A DNA stretch of 64,000 nt from Streptomyces sp. 549 (GCF_030124175.1 NZ_JASKMT010000002.1:310001-374000); one strand, 5' to 3'. Counted from the first letter of the stretch, positions 45,433 to 54,744 are shown. Notes: generated by a model not told the origin, from the letters alone. Made by a program: numbers and translations.

Positions 45433-47027
45433 CGGTGTGGACGTCGGCCCTGGACACCGCAGGGCCCGAGTACGCCGCGAACCGGGAGGTGATGCTCGGC
45501 CGCCTCGACGAGATCAACGCCGAGCACGCCAGGGCGCTCGGCGGCGGCGGGCAGAAGTACGTGGAGCGGCACCGCTCCCGCGGCAAGCTCACCGCCAGGG
45601 AGCGCGTCGAGCTGCTGCTCGACCCCGACACCCCGTTCCTGGAGCTGTCGCCGCTGGCCGCCTGGGGCAGCGACTACCCGGTGGGCGCCTCCCTCGTCAC
45701 CGGCATCGGCGTGGTGGAGGGAGTGGAGTGCCTGGTCACCGCCAACGACCCGACGGTGCGCGGCGGCGCGAGCAACCCGTGGACGCTGCGCAAGGCGCTG
45801 CGCGCCCACGAGATCGCCCGGGTGAACCGGCTGCCCTGCCTGAGCCTCGTGGAGTCCGGCGGCGCCGACCTGACCGGGCAGAAGGAGATCTTCGTCCCCG
45901 GCGGCGCGCTGTTCCGCGACCTGACCCGGCTGTCGGCCGCGGGCACCCCCACCATCGCGGTGGTCTTCGGCAACTCCACCGCGGGCGGCGCCTACATCCC
46001 CGGCATGTCCGACCACGTGATCATGGTCGCCGAGCGGGCGAAGGTCTTCCTCGGCGGGCCGCCGCTGGTGCGGATGGCCACCGGCGAGGAGGCCGACGAC
46101 GAGGAGCTGGGCGGTGCCGACATGCACGCCCGCACCTCCGGGCTGGCCGACCACTTCGCGGTGGACGAGCCGGACGCGCTGCGCCAGGCCCGCCGGGTCG
46201 TGGCCCGGCTCAACTGGCGCAAGGCACACGCCGATCCGCCGCCCGCCGCGCCGCCGCTGTACCCGGAGGAGGAACTGCTGGGCATCGTGCCCGGCGACCT
46301 GAAGGCGCCCTTCGACCCGCGTGAGGTCATCGCCCGGCTCGTCGACGGCTCCGACTTCGACGAGTTCAAGCCGCGCTACGGCCCGAGCCTGGTCACCGGC
46401 TGGGCGGAGCTGCACGGCTACCCCGTCGGGGTGCTCGCCAACGCGCAGGGCGTGCTGTTCAGCGCCGAGTCGCAGAAGGCCACGCAGTTCATCCAGCTCG
46501 CCAACCAGCGCGACATCCCGCTGCTGTTCCTGCACAACACCACCGGCTACATGGTCGGCACCGAGTACGAGCAGGGCGGCATCATCAAGCACGGCGCGAT
46601 GATGATCAACGCCGTCTCCAACTCGACCGTGCCGCACCTGTCGGTGCTGATGGGCGCCAGCTACGGCGCCGGCCACTACGGCATGTGCGGACGCGCCTAC
46701 GACCCGCGCTTCCTGTTCACCTGGCCCAGCGCCAAGTCCGCCGTGATGGGCCCGCAGCAGCTGGCCGGCGTGCTGTCCATCGTGGCCCGCGCCGCCGCCG
46801 AGGCCCGCGGCCGGCCCTACGACGAGGAGGGCGACGCGGCGCTGCGCGCCATGGTCGAGCAGCAGGTGGAGGCGGAGTCGCTGCCGCTGTTCCTCTCCGG
46901 CCGGCTCTACGACGACGGGGTCATCGACCCCCGCGACACCAGGACCGTGCTGGGCGTCTGCCTGTCCGCCCTGCACACCGCGCCCGTCGAGGGCGTGCGC
47001 GGCGGCTTCGGCGTCTTCCGGATGTGA
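45429..47027 (+). CDS. Acyl-CoA carboxylase beta subunit (carboxyltransferase)
   Basis: 532 aa with N- and C-terminal crotonase-fold halves. Y-V-E-R-H-R-S-R-G-K-L-T-A-R-E-R, V-E-S-G-G-A-D-L, G-G-A-Y-I-P-G-M-S-D and H-N-T-T-G-Y-M-V-G are typical of the methylcrotonyl-CoA/geranyl-CoA carboxylase group rather than the shorter acetyl/propionyl-CoA AccB/PccB. It transfers carboxybiotin CO2 to a beta-methyl-branched acyl-CoA (3-methylcrotonyl- or geranyl-like; inference). Coupled to AtuA by GTGA overlap. The partner alpha subunit starts 74 nt downstream. Confidence 0.92.
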   Translation: MTVWTSALDTAGPEYAANREVMLGRLDEINAEHARALGGGGQKYVERHRSRGKLTARERVELLLDPDTPFLELSPLAAWGSDYPVGASLVTGIGVVEGVECLVTANDPTVRGGASNPWTLRKALRAHEIARVNRLPCLSLVESGGADLTGQKEIFVPGGALFRDLTRLSAAGTPTIAVVFGNSTAGGAYIPGMSDHVIMVAERAKVFLGGPPLVRMATGEEADDEELGGADMHARTSGLADHFAVDEPDALRQARRVVARLNWRKAHADPPPAAPPLYPEEELLGIVPGDLKAPFDPREVIARLVDGSDFDEFKPRYGPSLVTGWAELHGYPVGVLANAQGVLFSAESQKATQFIQLANQRDIPLLFLHNTTGYMVGTEYEQGGIIKHGAMMINAVSNSTVPHLSVLMGASYGAGHYGMCGRAYDPRFLFTWPSAKSAVMGPQQLAGVLSIVARAAAEARGRPYDEEGDAALRAMVEQQVEAESLPLFLSGRLYDDGVIDPRDTRTVLGVCLSALHTAPVEGVRGGFGVFRM

Positions 47028-47101
47028 GACCGGGCCCGACCCCGGACGGTGCGCGGACCGGAGGCGGACCCGCACAGACCCACAGGACCTGAGAGGACCG
47101 G

Positions 47102-49039
47102 ATGCTGACCTCCCTGCTCGTCGCCAACCGGGGCGAGATCGCCCGCCGCATCTTCCGCACCTGCCGCGAACTGGGCGTCGCGACCGTCGCCGTGCACTCC
47201 GACGCCGACGCCGACACCCCGCACGTGCGGGAGGCCGACCTGGCGGTGCGGCTGCCGGGTGACAGCCCAGCCGAGACCTATCTGCGCGCCGACCTCCTGG
47301 TCAAGGCCGCCCTGGACGCCGGAGCCGACGCGGTCCACCCCGGGTACGGCTTCCTCGCCGAGAACGCCGCCTTCGCACGGGCGGTGCTGGACGCCGGGCT
47401 GGTCTGGATCGGGCCGCCGCCCGGCGCGATCGAGGCCATGGCGTCGAAGACCCGCGCCAAGGAGCTGATGCGGGCCGCCCGGGTCCCGCTGCCCGACACC
47501 GTCGATCCCGCCGCCGCCAGCACCGGCGACCTGCCGCTGCTGGTGAAGGCGGCGGCCGGCGGTGGCGGACGCGGCATGCGTGTGGTCCGCGAACTGGAGC
47601 GGCTGCCGGCGGAGTTGGCCGCCGCGCGGCAGGAGGCCGCGGCGGCCTTCGGGGACGGCGAGGTGTTCGTCGAGCCGTACCTGGAAGGCGGGCGGCACGT
47701 GGAGGTGCAGGTGCTCGCCGACCGGCACGGCACCGTCTGGGCGCTCGGCACCCGCGACTGCTCGCTCCAGCGCCGCCACCAGAAGGTGATCGAGGAGTGC
47801 CCCGCGCCCGGCCTCGACGGGCAGTTGCGCGACACGCTGCACACCGCCGCCGTCCGCGCGGCCCGCGCCGTGGACTACGAGGGCGCCGGAACCGTCGAGT
47901 TCCTGCTCTCCGCCGACGGCCGGCCCTACTTCCTGGAGATGAACACCCGCCTCCAGGTCGAGCACCCCGTCACCGAGGCCGTGCACGGCGTGGACCTCGT
48001 CCGCCTGCAACTGTCCGTCGCCGAGGGCGAGGCACTGCCCGCAGAGCCGCCGCCCGCCCGCGGCCACGCGGTCGAGGCCCGGCTCTACGCCGAGGACCCC
48101 GGCCGCGACTGGCAGCCGCAGACCGGGACCCTGCACAGGCTGGCGCTGCCCGACGGCGTCCGCCTGGACAGCGGCTACGACGACGGCGACACCGTCACCG
48201 CGCACTACGACCCGATGCTCGCCAAGGCCGTCGCCTGGGCACCGACCCGGGCCGCCGCCGTGCGCCGCCTCGCCGGGGCGCTGCGGCACGCCACCGTGCA
48301 CGGCCCGGCCACCAACCGCGACCTGCTGGGCGCCGCGCTCACCCACCCCGACTTCGCCGCCGGCCGCCTGCACACCGGCTTCCTCGACCAGCACCTCGAC
48401 GACCTCACCCGGACCGACCCCGCCGGCACGTCCGCCGCCGCGCTCGCCGCGGCCCTCGCCGACGCCACCGGCCGCTCCCGCTTCGGCGGCTGGCGCAACC
48501 TGCCGTCCGGGCCGCAGTCGAAGAGCTACCGCGCCGAACCGGCGACGGACGCGACGGATGCGACGGGCCCCGCCGCCGTCCACGAGGTGCGCTACCGCCT
48601 CGACCGGGACGGCCTGCACGCCGAGGGCCACCCCGGCACCCGGCTCGTCACCGCCGCCCGCGACCGCGTCGTGCTGGAGACCGGCGGCATCCGCCGCACC
48701 TACCGCGTCGCCCGCTACGGCACCCGGGTGCACGTCGACTCCGCCGAGGGCGCACGGGCGTTCACCGCCCTGCCCCGCTTCACCGACCCCGCCGCCCGCA
48801 CCGAACCCGGCTCGCTGCTCGCCCCGATGCCCGGCACCGTCACCCGCCTCGCCGACGGCGTCCGCATCGGCACGGCGGTCGCAGCCGGGCAGCCGCTGCT
48901 GTGGCTGGAGGCGATGAAGATGGAGCACCGCGTCACCGCTCCCGCCGCCGGCACGCTCACCGCACTGCACGCCGAACCCGGCCGCCAGGTCGAGGTCGGA
49001 GCCCTGCTCGCCGTCGTCACCGAGGAGCCCCCGTCATGA
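47102..49039 (+). CDS. Acyl-CoA carboxylase alpha subunit (biotin carboxylase + BCCP)
   Basis: 645 aa. Residues 1-445: biotin carboxylase (V-A-N-R-G-E-I-A-R-R-I at the start, H-P-G-Y-G-F-L-A-E-N, K-A-A-A-G-G-G-G-R-G-M, E-M-N-T-R-L-Q-V-E-H). A linker/BT region follows, then a biotinyl domain with E-A-M-K-M-E-H; Lys606 is the biotinylation site. Supplies CO2-loaded biotin to the adjacent beta subunit. GAGAGGA precedes ATG 47102. Its stop overlaps the acyl-CoA dehydrogenase start as ATGA, coupling the two. Confidence 0.93.
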   Translation: MLTSLLVANRGEIARRIFRTCRELGVATVAVHSDADADTPHVREADLAVRLPGDSPAETYLRADLLVKAALDAGADAVHPGYGFLAENAAFARAVLDAGLVWIGPPPGAIEAMASKTRAKELMRAARVPLPDTVDPAAASTGDLPLLVKAAAGGGGRGMRVVRELERLPAELAAARQEAAAAFGDGEVFVEPYLEGGRHVEVQVLADRHGTVWALGTRDCSLQRRHQKVIEECPAPGLDGQLRDTLHTAAVRAARAVDYEGAGTVEFLLSADGRPYFLEMNTRLQVEHPVTEAVHGVDLVRLQLSVAEGEALPAEPPPARGHAVEARLYAEDPGRDWQPQTGTLHRLALPDGVRLDSGYDDGDTVTAHYDPMLAKAVAWAPTRAAAVRRLAGALRHATVHGPATNRDLLGAALTHPDFAAGRLHTGFLDQHLDDLTRTDPAGTSAAALAAALADATGRSRFGGWRNLPSGPQSKSYRAEPATDATDATGPAAVHEVRYRLDRDGLHAEGHPGTRLVTAARDRVVLETGGIRRTYRVARYGTRVHVDSAEGARAFTALPRFTDPAARTEPGSLLAPMPGTVTRLADGVRIGTAVAAGQPLLWLEAMKMEHRVTAPAAGTLTALHAEPGRQVEVGALLAVVTEEPPS

Positions 49040-50205
49040 CGTCAGCCCTGCTGGACACCGAGGAGCAGCGCGCCCTGCGCGCCGCAGTCGCCGCGCTGGG
49101 AGCGCGCTACGGGCGGGAGTACTTCACCACCGTCACCCGCGAGGGACGCCACACCGACGAACTGTGGGCGGAGGCCGGGAAGCTGGGCTACCTCGGCGTC
49201 AACCTGCCGACCGCCCACGGTGGTGGCGGCGCCGGCATGCGCGAGCTGTCGATCGTGCTGGAGGAGCTGGGCGCCCAGGGCTGCCCCTTGCTGATGCTCG
49301 TCGTCTCGCCCGCCATCTGCGGCTCGGTCATCGCCCGCTTCGGCACCGACAGCCAGCAGCAGCGCTGGCTGCCCGGCCTCGCCGCCGGCACCCTGAAGAT
49401 GGCCTTCGGTATCACCGAGCCCGACGCCGGCTCCAACTCGCACCGCATCACCACCACCGCCCGCCGCGACGCGGCCACCGGCGACTGGCTGCTCACCGGC
49501 CGGAAGATCTACATCTCCGGCGTCGACATCGCCGACGCCACGCTCATCGTCGGCCGCACCGAGGACGCCCGCACGGGCAGGCTCAAGCCCTGCCTGTTCA
49601 TCGTCGACCGCGACGCCCCCGGCTTCCACCGGCAGCTGATCCCGATGGAACTCGCCGCCCCCGAGAAGCAGTTCGAGCTGGTCATGGACGACGTGCGGCT
49701 GCCCGCCGACGCGCTCGTCGGCGACGAGGACGCCGGGCTGCTGCAACTGTTCGCCGGGCTCAACCCGGAACGCATCATGACCGCCGCGTTCGCCCTCGGC
49801 ATGGGCCGCTACGCGCTGGGCCGGGCCGTCGACTACGCCCGCACCCGGACCGTGTGGAAGTCACCGATCGGCGCCCACCAGGCCGTCGCCCACCCCCTCG
49901 CCCAGGCCCACATCGACCTGGAACTCGCCGCCCTGATGACCGCCAAGGCCGCCCACCTCCACGACAGCGGGGACGACGCGGGAGCCGGCGAGGCCGCCAA
50001 CATGGCCAAGTACGCGGCGGCCGAGGCCAACATCCGGGCCGTCGACCAGGCCGTGCACACCCTCGGCGGCAACGGCCTCACCACCGAGTACGGCCTGGCC
50101 TCCCTGCTCAACGCGGCCCGTGTCGCCAGGATCGCTCCGGTCAGCCGGGAGATGATCCTCAACTACGTGTCGCACCAGTCCCTCGGCCTGCCGAAGTCCT
50201 ACTGA
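49036..50205 (+). CDS. Acyl-CoA dehydrogenase
   Basis: 389 aa FAD flavoprotein. M-A-F-G-I-T-E-P-D-A-G-S-N-S (FAD-binding signature 1, near 130) and the C-terminal Q-A-V-H-T-L-G-G-N-G-L-T-T-E-Y-G (signature 2) are present. It introduces the alpha,beta double bond in an acyl-CoA, passing electrons to ETF. In this operon it would act on a branched-chain acyl-CoA before carboxylation. Start ATG 49036 overlaps the preceding stop codon. Confidence 0.92.
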   Translation: MTSALLDTEEQRALRAAVAALGARYGREYFTTVTREGRHTDELWAEAGKLGYLGVNLPTAHGGGGAGMRELSIVLEELGAQGCPLLMLVVSPAICGSVIARFGTDSQQQRWLPGLAAGTLKMAFGITEPDAGSNSHRITTTARRDAATGDWLLTGRKIYISGVDIADATLIVGRTEDARTGRLKPCLFIVDRDAPGFHRQLIPMELAAPEKQFELVMDDVRLPADALVGDEDAGLLQLFAGLNPERIMTAAFALGMGRYALGRAVDYARTRTVWKSPIGAHQAVAHPLAQAHIDLELAALMTAKAAHLHDSGDDAGAGEAANMAKYAAAEANIRAVDQAVHTLGGNGLTTEYGLASLLNAARVARIAPVSREMILNYVSHQSLGLPKSY

Positions 50206-50289
50206 GGGACAGCCCCCGGACACCGGGACCGGGTTCCGCTGCGACCCCGTCCGCCGCCTTCCGCCCGCCGCACCCGCGAGGAGACCACC

Positions 50290-51096
50290 GTGACCGACCC
50301 CACCGCAGGCGCCGCCGCCGAGGACACCGCCGCCGAGGACACCGCTGCCGAGGACACCGCCGAACTCGTGCACCGCACGGACGACCGCGGCGTCGCCGTC
50401 CTCACCCTGGACTCCCCGCACAACCGCAACGCGCTGTCCACCCGTCTCGTCGCCGCCCTGCGCGACCACCTCACCGCGGCCGGCGGCGACGACTCGGTGC
50501 GCGCGGTGCTGCTCACCCACACCGGCAACACCTTCTGCGCCGGCGCGGACCTCCGAGACGGCGGCGGGTCCCCGGCCGACCTGGTGGACCTGCTGCGAAC
50601 CCTCGTCGAACTGCCCCGCCCCGTGGTGGCCGCCGTCGACGGCCACGTCCGCGGCGGCGGACTCGGCCTCGTCGGCGCCTGCGACCTGGCGGTGGCCTCC
50701 CACCGGGCCACCTTCGCCTTCACCGAGGTCCGCATCGGCGTCGTCCCCGCCGTCATCTCGCTGCCGCTGCTGCCCCGCCTGGACCCGCGTGCCGCCTCCC
50801 GCTACTACCTGACCGGGGAGCGGTTCGACGCCGCCGAGGCGGCCCGCATCGGCCTCATCACCGCCGCCGGTGAGAACACCTCCCACGCCCTGGAGCCCAT
50901 GCTGAGCGCGCTGCGGCGCGGCTCCCCGCAGGGCCTCGCCGAGGCCAAGCGGCTGGTCACCGCGGAGGTGCTGCGCGCCTTCGACCGGGACAGCGATAGC
51001 CTCGCCAGTCTCTCCGCGCGCCTGTTCGGCAGCCCCGAGGCGCGCGAGGGCATGACCGCCTTCCTCGAACGAAGGGACCCCGCATGGGCGCTGTGA
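50290..51096 (+). CDS. Enoyl-CoA hydratase family protein
   Basis: 268 aa crotonase. Oxyanion-hole segments F-C-A-G-A-D-L (near 80) and G-H-V-R-G-G-G-L-G-L (near 118); T-E-V-R-I-G-V-V-P (near 145) holds the usual catalytic Glu region. By position it would hydrate the unsaturated glutaconyl-CoA-type product of the carboxylase, like LiuC/AtuE (inference). The N-terminus has a species-specific A-E-D-T-A repeated three times from a 15-bp DNA repeat (50317-50361). GTG 50290 follows GAGGAG. It overlaps the TetR gene by 13 nt. Confidence 0.9.
   Translation: MTDPTAGAAAEDTAAEDTAAEDTAELVHRTDDRGVAVLTLDSPHNRNALSTRLVAALRDHLTAAGGDDSVRAVLLTHTGNTFCAGADLRDGGGSPADLVDLLRTLVELPRPVVAAVDGHVRGGGLGLVGACDLAVASHRATFAFTEVRIGVVPAVISLPLLPRLDPRAASRYYLTGERFDAAEAARIGLITAAGENTSHALEPMLSALRRGSPQGLAEAKRLVTAEVLRAFDRDSDSLASLSARLFGSPEAREGMTAFLERRDPAWAL
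50317..50361 (+). repeat. 15-bp in-frame tandem repeat, three copies
   Basis: GCCGAGGACACCGCC, with one T change in copy two, encodes A-E-D-T-A three times near the N-terminus of the hydratase, outside the crotonase fold. Confidence 0.75.
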
Positions 51097-51671
51097 CCGC
51101 CCCCAAGCAGGACCGCAGCCGCGCCACCAGGCAGCGGCTGCTGGAGGCCGCGGTGAGCTGCCTGGCCGAGCACGGCTGGTCGGGCAGCACCGTCGCCGTG
51201 GTCGCGGAGTACGCCGGGGTGTCCAGAGGCGCGGCCCAGCACCACTTCCCGACCCGGGAGGACCTGTTCACCGCCGCCGTGGAGTACGTGGCCGAACGCC
51301 GCTCGGCGGCGCTGACGGCCCTGCCCCGCCCGGCCGGCACCCGGGCCGCCGTCGCCCTGCTCGTGGACCTCTACACCGGCCCGCTGTTCCGGGCCGCCCT
51401 GCACCTGTGGGTCGCCGCCTCCCACGAACCGCAGCTCGGCCCGCGGGTCGCCGTGCTGGAGGCCCGCATCGGCCGGGAGACGCACCGCATGGCGGTGGAC
51501 CTGCTCGGCGCTGACGAGTCCGTGCCGGGGGTGCGGGAGACGGTGCAGGGGCTGCTGGACATGGCCCGCGGCCTGGGCCTGGCCAACCTGCTCACCGACG
51601 ACACCGCACGCCGTGAACGTGTCGTCGCGCAGTGGGCCGGGGTGCTCGACGCGGCCCTGACCGCCCGCTGA
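51084..51671 (+). CDS. TetR/AcrR-family regulator
   Basis: 195 aa. N-terminal helix-turn-helix (R-L-L-E-A-A-V-S-C-L-A-E-H-G, then V-A-E-Y-A-G-V-S-R-G-A-A-Q-H-H-F) is canonical; the C-terminal domain (residues 70-195) would bind an acyl-CoA-like ligand. The start overlaps the hydratase end by 13 nt, so it is the last gene of the operon and probably feeds back on it, giving two regulators (XRE-cupin upstream, TetR downstream) for one pathway. TetR proteins in branched-chain and fatty-acid catabolism often sense the pathway's CoA ester. Confidence 0.92.
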   Translation: MGAVTAPKQDRSRATRQRLLEAAVSCLAEHGWSGSTVAVVAEYAGVSRGAAQHHFPTREDLFTAAVEYVAERRSAALTALPRPAGTRAAVALLVDLYTGPLFRAALHLWVAASHEPQLGPRVAVLEARIGRETHRMAVDLLGADESVPGVRETVQGLLDMARGLGLANLLTDDTARRERVVAQWAGVLDAALTAR

Positions 51672-51774
51672 CCCGGGTGGCCTTGATGACGGGCTGAGCT
51701 GTGACGTTCGGGCTTGGGCCCGACCTCAGCGATGCGAGCACGCAGTACGTGAGTCGTCCGCCCGATCCCCCTCT

Positions 51775-51801
51775 GCCGTCGGCAACTCCTGGGCCGACGG
51801 C
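51775..51801. promoter_or_regulatory. 9-bp dyad upstream of the VapBC pair
   Basis: GCCGTCGGC (51775-51783) and GCCGACGGC (51793-51801), loop of 9 nt, 25 nt before the antitoxin ATG and ~100 nt after the TetR stop. Could be the operon terminator or the autoregulatory operator of the toxin-antitoxin pair. Confidence 0.5.
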
Positions 51802-51825
51802 GGCTGCGGACCCTGCACTTGGCCC

Positions 51826-52050
51826 ATGACCGTACGCGAGGAAGCACACCGGCTGCTCGACGCGGTGCCGGAGGACCGGCTGCCCGATGCCCTGGAGCTG
51901 CTGCGGCAGTGGGCGGAAGCGGAACTCGGCGAGCGCCCCCGCCGCCAGTTCCGTACGACCGGCGTCTTCGACGGCGAACCCGACCTCGCGGTCCGCTCCA
52001 AGGAAACAGTCCGCGACGCCTGGGCCAGGGAGGAGCCTCGGAGCGCGTGA
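51826..52050 (+). CDS. VapB-like antitoxin
   Basis: 74 aa. Predicted N-terminal helices (E-E-A-H-R-L-L-D-A-V-P-E-D-R-L-P-D-A-L-E-L-L) and an extended charged C-terminus, as expected for an antitoxin that wraps a PIN toxin. No classic AbrB or RHH motif is evident, so the call rests on size, the 4-nt overlap (GTGA) with the PIN gene and position. Probably autoregulated. Confidence 0.7.
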   Translation: MTVREEAHRLLDAVPEDRLPDALELLRQWAEAELGERPRRQFRTTGVFDGEPDLAVRSKETVRDAWAREEPRSA

Positions 52051-52457
52051 TCGTCATCGACACCGGCCCCGTGGTGGCAGCCGCCAACCGCAAGGACGAC
52101 TACCACTTGCAGTGCGTCGACCTGCTCCAGAACTTCCCCGGCCCGCTCCTGCTGCCCGCCCCGCTGCTGACCGAGATCGGTCACATGCTCGCCAGCCGCG
52201 CCGGGGCCATGGCAGAGGCCGGTTTCCTCCGCGACGTCGCGGACGGCGTATACGAACGGGTGCCCGTGACCTCCTCCGAGGTCAGTCGGGCCGCCGACCT
52301 GGTCGAGCAGTACGCGAGCCTGCCCCTGGGCACCGCCGACGCCTTCGTCGTCGCGGTCGCCGAGAAGTACCGCGCGGTCAACATCGCCACCCTGGACCGC
52401 CGCCACTTCAGTATGGTGCGCCCGAGCCACCTCCCGGCACTCACTCTGCTGCCGTAG
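52047..52457 (+). CDS. PIN-domain ribonuclease toxin (VapC-like)
   Basis: 136 aa. PIN active-site acids at the expected places: Asp5 (V-I-D-T-G-P), Glu43 (L-T-E-I-G), Asp98 (T-A-D-A-F), Asp117 (A-T-L-D-R-R-H-F). VapC toxins are Mg-dependent endoribonucleases, often cutting tRNA or rRNA; target unknown. GTG 52047 overlaps the antitoxin stop. Ends at a strong hairpin shared with citrate synthase. Confidence 0.88.
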   Translation: MIVIDTGPVVAAANRKDDYHLQCVDLLQNFPGPLLLPAPLLTEIGHMLASRAGAMAEAGFLRDVADGVYERVPVTSSEVSRAADLVEQYASLPLGTADAFVVAVAEKYRAVNIATLDRRHFSMVRPSHLPALTLLP

Positions 52458-52517
52458 CCCCGCGTTGACGTGCCCGCTCGCGGCAGAGGGCAGCACGGCC
52501 TTGGTCCGGTGTCCTGC

Positions 52518-52583
52518 CCGCCGCCCGTCCCCCCGCAGCGACGGGCGGCGGTGGGAGCGTCGTGCGCTCCCCCCGCCGCCCGT
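52518..52583. terminator. Three-part alternative-hairpin terminator between convergent genes
   Basis: CCGCCGCCCGTC (52518-52529), its complement GACGGGCGGCGG (52540-52551), and again CCGCCGCCCGT (52573-52583). The middle arm can pair left (12 bp) or right (11 bp plus a further 7-bp GGGAGCG/CGCTCCC). It lies between the vapC stop (52457) and the citrate synthase stop (52622). Confidence 0.65.
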
Positions 52584-52621
52584 GTGCGCCGGGCCCGCCC
52601 GAGGCGGGCGGACCGGGTGGA

Positions 52622-53722
52622 TCAGCCGGAGATCTGGTCGAAGCCCTCGATCTCCTGGGGCTGCCGCGAGGACGGGCCGGTGTAGCGCGCGGAGGGGCGC
52701 ACCAGGCGGCCCGTGCGCTTCTGCTCCAGGATGTGCGCCGACCAGCCGGCGGTACGCGCACAGGTGAACATCGAGGTGAACATGTGGGCCGGCACCTCGG
52801 CGAAGTCCAGGACGATGGCCGCCCAGAACTCCACGTTCGTCGCCAGCACCCGGTCCGGACGGCGGTTGTGCAGCTCCTCCAGCGCCGCCTTCTCCAGAGC
52901 CTCGGCGATCTCGAAGCGCGGCGCGCCCAGTTCCTTCGCCGTGCGCCGCAGCACGCGCGCCCGCGGGTCCTCGGCGCGGTACACGCGGTGGCCGAAGCCC
53001 ATCAGCCGCTCGCCCTTGTCGAGCTGCTGCCGCACGTACGCGGCGGCGTCACCGCTGCGCTCGATCTCCTCGATCATGCCCAGCACCCGCGAGGGCGCCC
53101 CGCCGTGCAGCGGGCCGGACATGGCACCGACCGCGCCCGACAGGGAGGCCGCCACGTCGGCGCCGGTGGAGGCGATGACGCGAGCGGTGAAGGTGGACGC
53201 GTTCATGCCGTGCTCGGCGGCCGACGTCCAGTAGGCGTCGACGGCGGCCACGTGCTTGGGGTCCGGCTCGCCCCGCCAGCGGCGCATGAAGCGCTCCACG
53301 ACCGTGCCGGCCTTGTCGATCTCCCGCTGCGGCACCATCGGCAGGCCCTGGCCGCGCGCCGACTGCGCCACGTAGGACAGCGCCATCACGGCGGCCCGGG
53401 CCAGGTCGTCGCGGGCCTCTTCCTCGTCGATGTCCAGCAGCGGTTTCATGCCCCAGACCGGCGCGAGCATCGCCAGCGCGGACTGGACGTCCACGCGGAT
53501 GTCACCGGAGTGGACGGGGATGGGGAACGGCTCCGCGGGCGGCAGTCCGGGGTTGAAGCTGCCGTCGACGAGCAGCCCCCAGACGTTGCCGAACGAGACG
53601 TGCCCCACGAGGTCTTCGATGTCGACCCCGCGGTAGCGGAGAGCGCCGCCCTCCTTGTCGGGTTCGGCGATCTCCGTCTCGAACGCGACGACTCCCTCGA
53701 GTCCGGGTACGAAATCGGACAT
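52622..53722 (-). CDS. Citrate synthase (type 2-like)
   Basis: 366 aa, about the length of Gram-positive CitZ/CitA and 2-methylcitrate synthases. H-G-M-N-A-S-T-F (near 185), G-P-L-H-G-G-A (near 221) and M-G-F-G-H-R-V-Y (near 260) carry the catalytic His, His and Asp regions. It condenses acetyl-CoA or propionyl-CoA with oxaloacetate; the two activities cannot be told apart here. Streptomyces have several paralogues, and this is the one beside pdxH (SCO4388 in my memory). AGGAG precedes ATG 53722. Confidence 0.9.
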   Translation of the reverse strand: MSDFVPGLEGVVAFETEIAEPDKEGGALRYRGVDIEDLVGHVSFGNVWGLLVDGSFNPGLPPAEPFPIPVHSGDIRVDVQSALAMLAPVWGMKPLLDIDEEEARDDLARAAVMALSYVAQSARGQGLPMVPQREIDKAGTVVERFMRRWRGEPDPKHVAAVDAYWTSAAEHGMNASTFTARVIASTGADVAASLSGAVGAMSGPLHGGAPSRVLGMIEEIERSGDAAAYVRQQLDKGERLMGFGHRVYRAEDPRARVLRRTAKELGAPRFEIAEALEKAALEELHNRRPDRVLATNVEFWAAIVLDFAEVPAHMFTSMFTCARTAGWSAHILEQKRTGRLVRPSARYTGPSSRQPQEIEGFDQISG

Positions 53723-54009
53723 CTGGCGGCTCCTAAAGGTGTGTCGGAACGGTTCCGCTGCTTCGGTTCTCGCAGGCTGGCGGTCCGTTGCCGGTATCCG
53801 GGTCATGCCCCGTGCGGAGGGTGGTCACCCAACCCGGGCGATCGAACACCATAGCCGCTGCTGTCGGGGTGCCACACCTTCCCACCCGGTGATTTTGGTG
53901 GGTTCGCCACCTGCGGTACAGGGTGAGAAGCGGCACACTCGCGCATTCGGCCCCACCAGGTGTACGCGCGGAGAAGAGCGGGCAGACTCGGCCACCGCAA
54001 GGCTCCGGC

Positions 54010-54729
54010 ATGCTGCAAGATGAACCCGTGCCCCAAGCCGACCGCCACACCGCAGCGACCAGCGCCGACGAACCCCGCCAGGACCGGCAGCTCGACCCGG
54101 CCGGGATGCGAGCCCGGTACCGGGCCGACGGCCTCGACGAGATGTCCCTCGCGAAGGACCCGGTCACCCAGTTCCTCGCCTGGTTCGCCCAGGCGGAGGC
54201 CGCCGGACTGCACGAACCCAACGCGATGGTGCTGTCCACCGCCGACGCCGAGGGCCGCCCCAGTTCCCGCACGGTGCTGCTGAAGCAGTGCACCGAGGAC
54301 GGCTTCGTGCTGTTCACCAACTACGGCTCGCGCAAGGGCCGCGAGATCGCCGTCAACCCGTACGTCTCGCTGCTGTTCCCCTGGCACGGCATCGCCCGCC
54401 AGGTCATCGTCGGCGGCCGGGCGGAACGGGTCAGCCGCGCGGAGACCGCGGCGTACTTCCGCACCCGCCCGCACGGCTCGCAACTGGGCGCCTGGGCGAG
54501 CGAGCAGTCCTCCACGGTCGCCTCCCGCGAGGACCTCGACCGCATGTTCGCGGCCCTGGCCGAGCGCTACCCCGAGGGCGAGGACGTGCCGGCACCCCCG
54601 CAGTGGGGCGGTCTGCGGGTGGTGCCGGAGACGGTGGAGTTCTGGCAGGGCCGGGAGAACCGGCTGCACGACCGCCTGCGCTACCGCCGCGAGGGCGACG
54701 GCTGGACCATCGAGCGCCTCTGCCCCTGA
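54010..54729 (+). CDS. pdxH: Pyridoxamine/pyridoxine 5'-phosphate oxidase
   Basis: 239 aa. FMN-dependent oxidation of PNP/PMP to PLP. Signatures: [12 protein letters not shown] near the start, [25 protein letters not shown] and the C-terminal [13 protein letters not shown], which includes the conserved PLP-binding residues. Start uncertain: ATG 54010 has AAGG upstream; GTG 54028 lies six bases after CAAGAT, a leaderless pattern. Homology begins later than both. Divergent from citrate synthase. Confidence 0.93.
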   Translation: MLQDEPVPQADRHTAATSADEPRQDRQLDPAGMRARYRADGLDEMSLAKDPVTQFLAWFAQAEAAGLHEPNAMVLSTADAEGRPSSRTVLLKQCTEDGFVLFTNYGSRKGREIAVNPYVSLLFPWHGIARQVIVGGRAERVSRAETAAYFRTRPHGSQLGAWASEQSSTVASREDLDRMFAALAERYPEGEDVPAPPQWGGLRVVPETVEFWQGRENRLHDRLRYRREGDGWTIERLCP

Positions 54730-54744
54730 TCAGGGCGCAGGACC

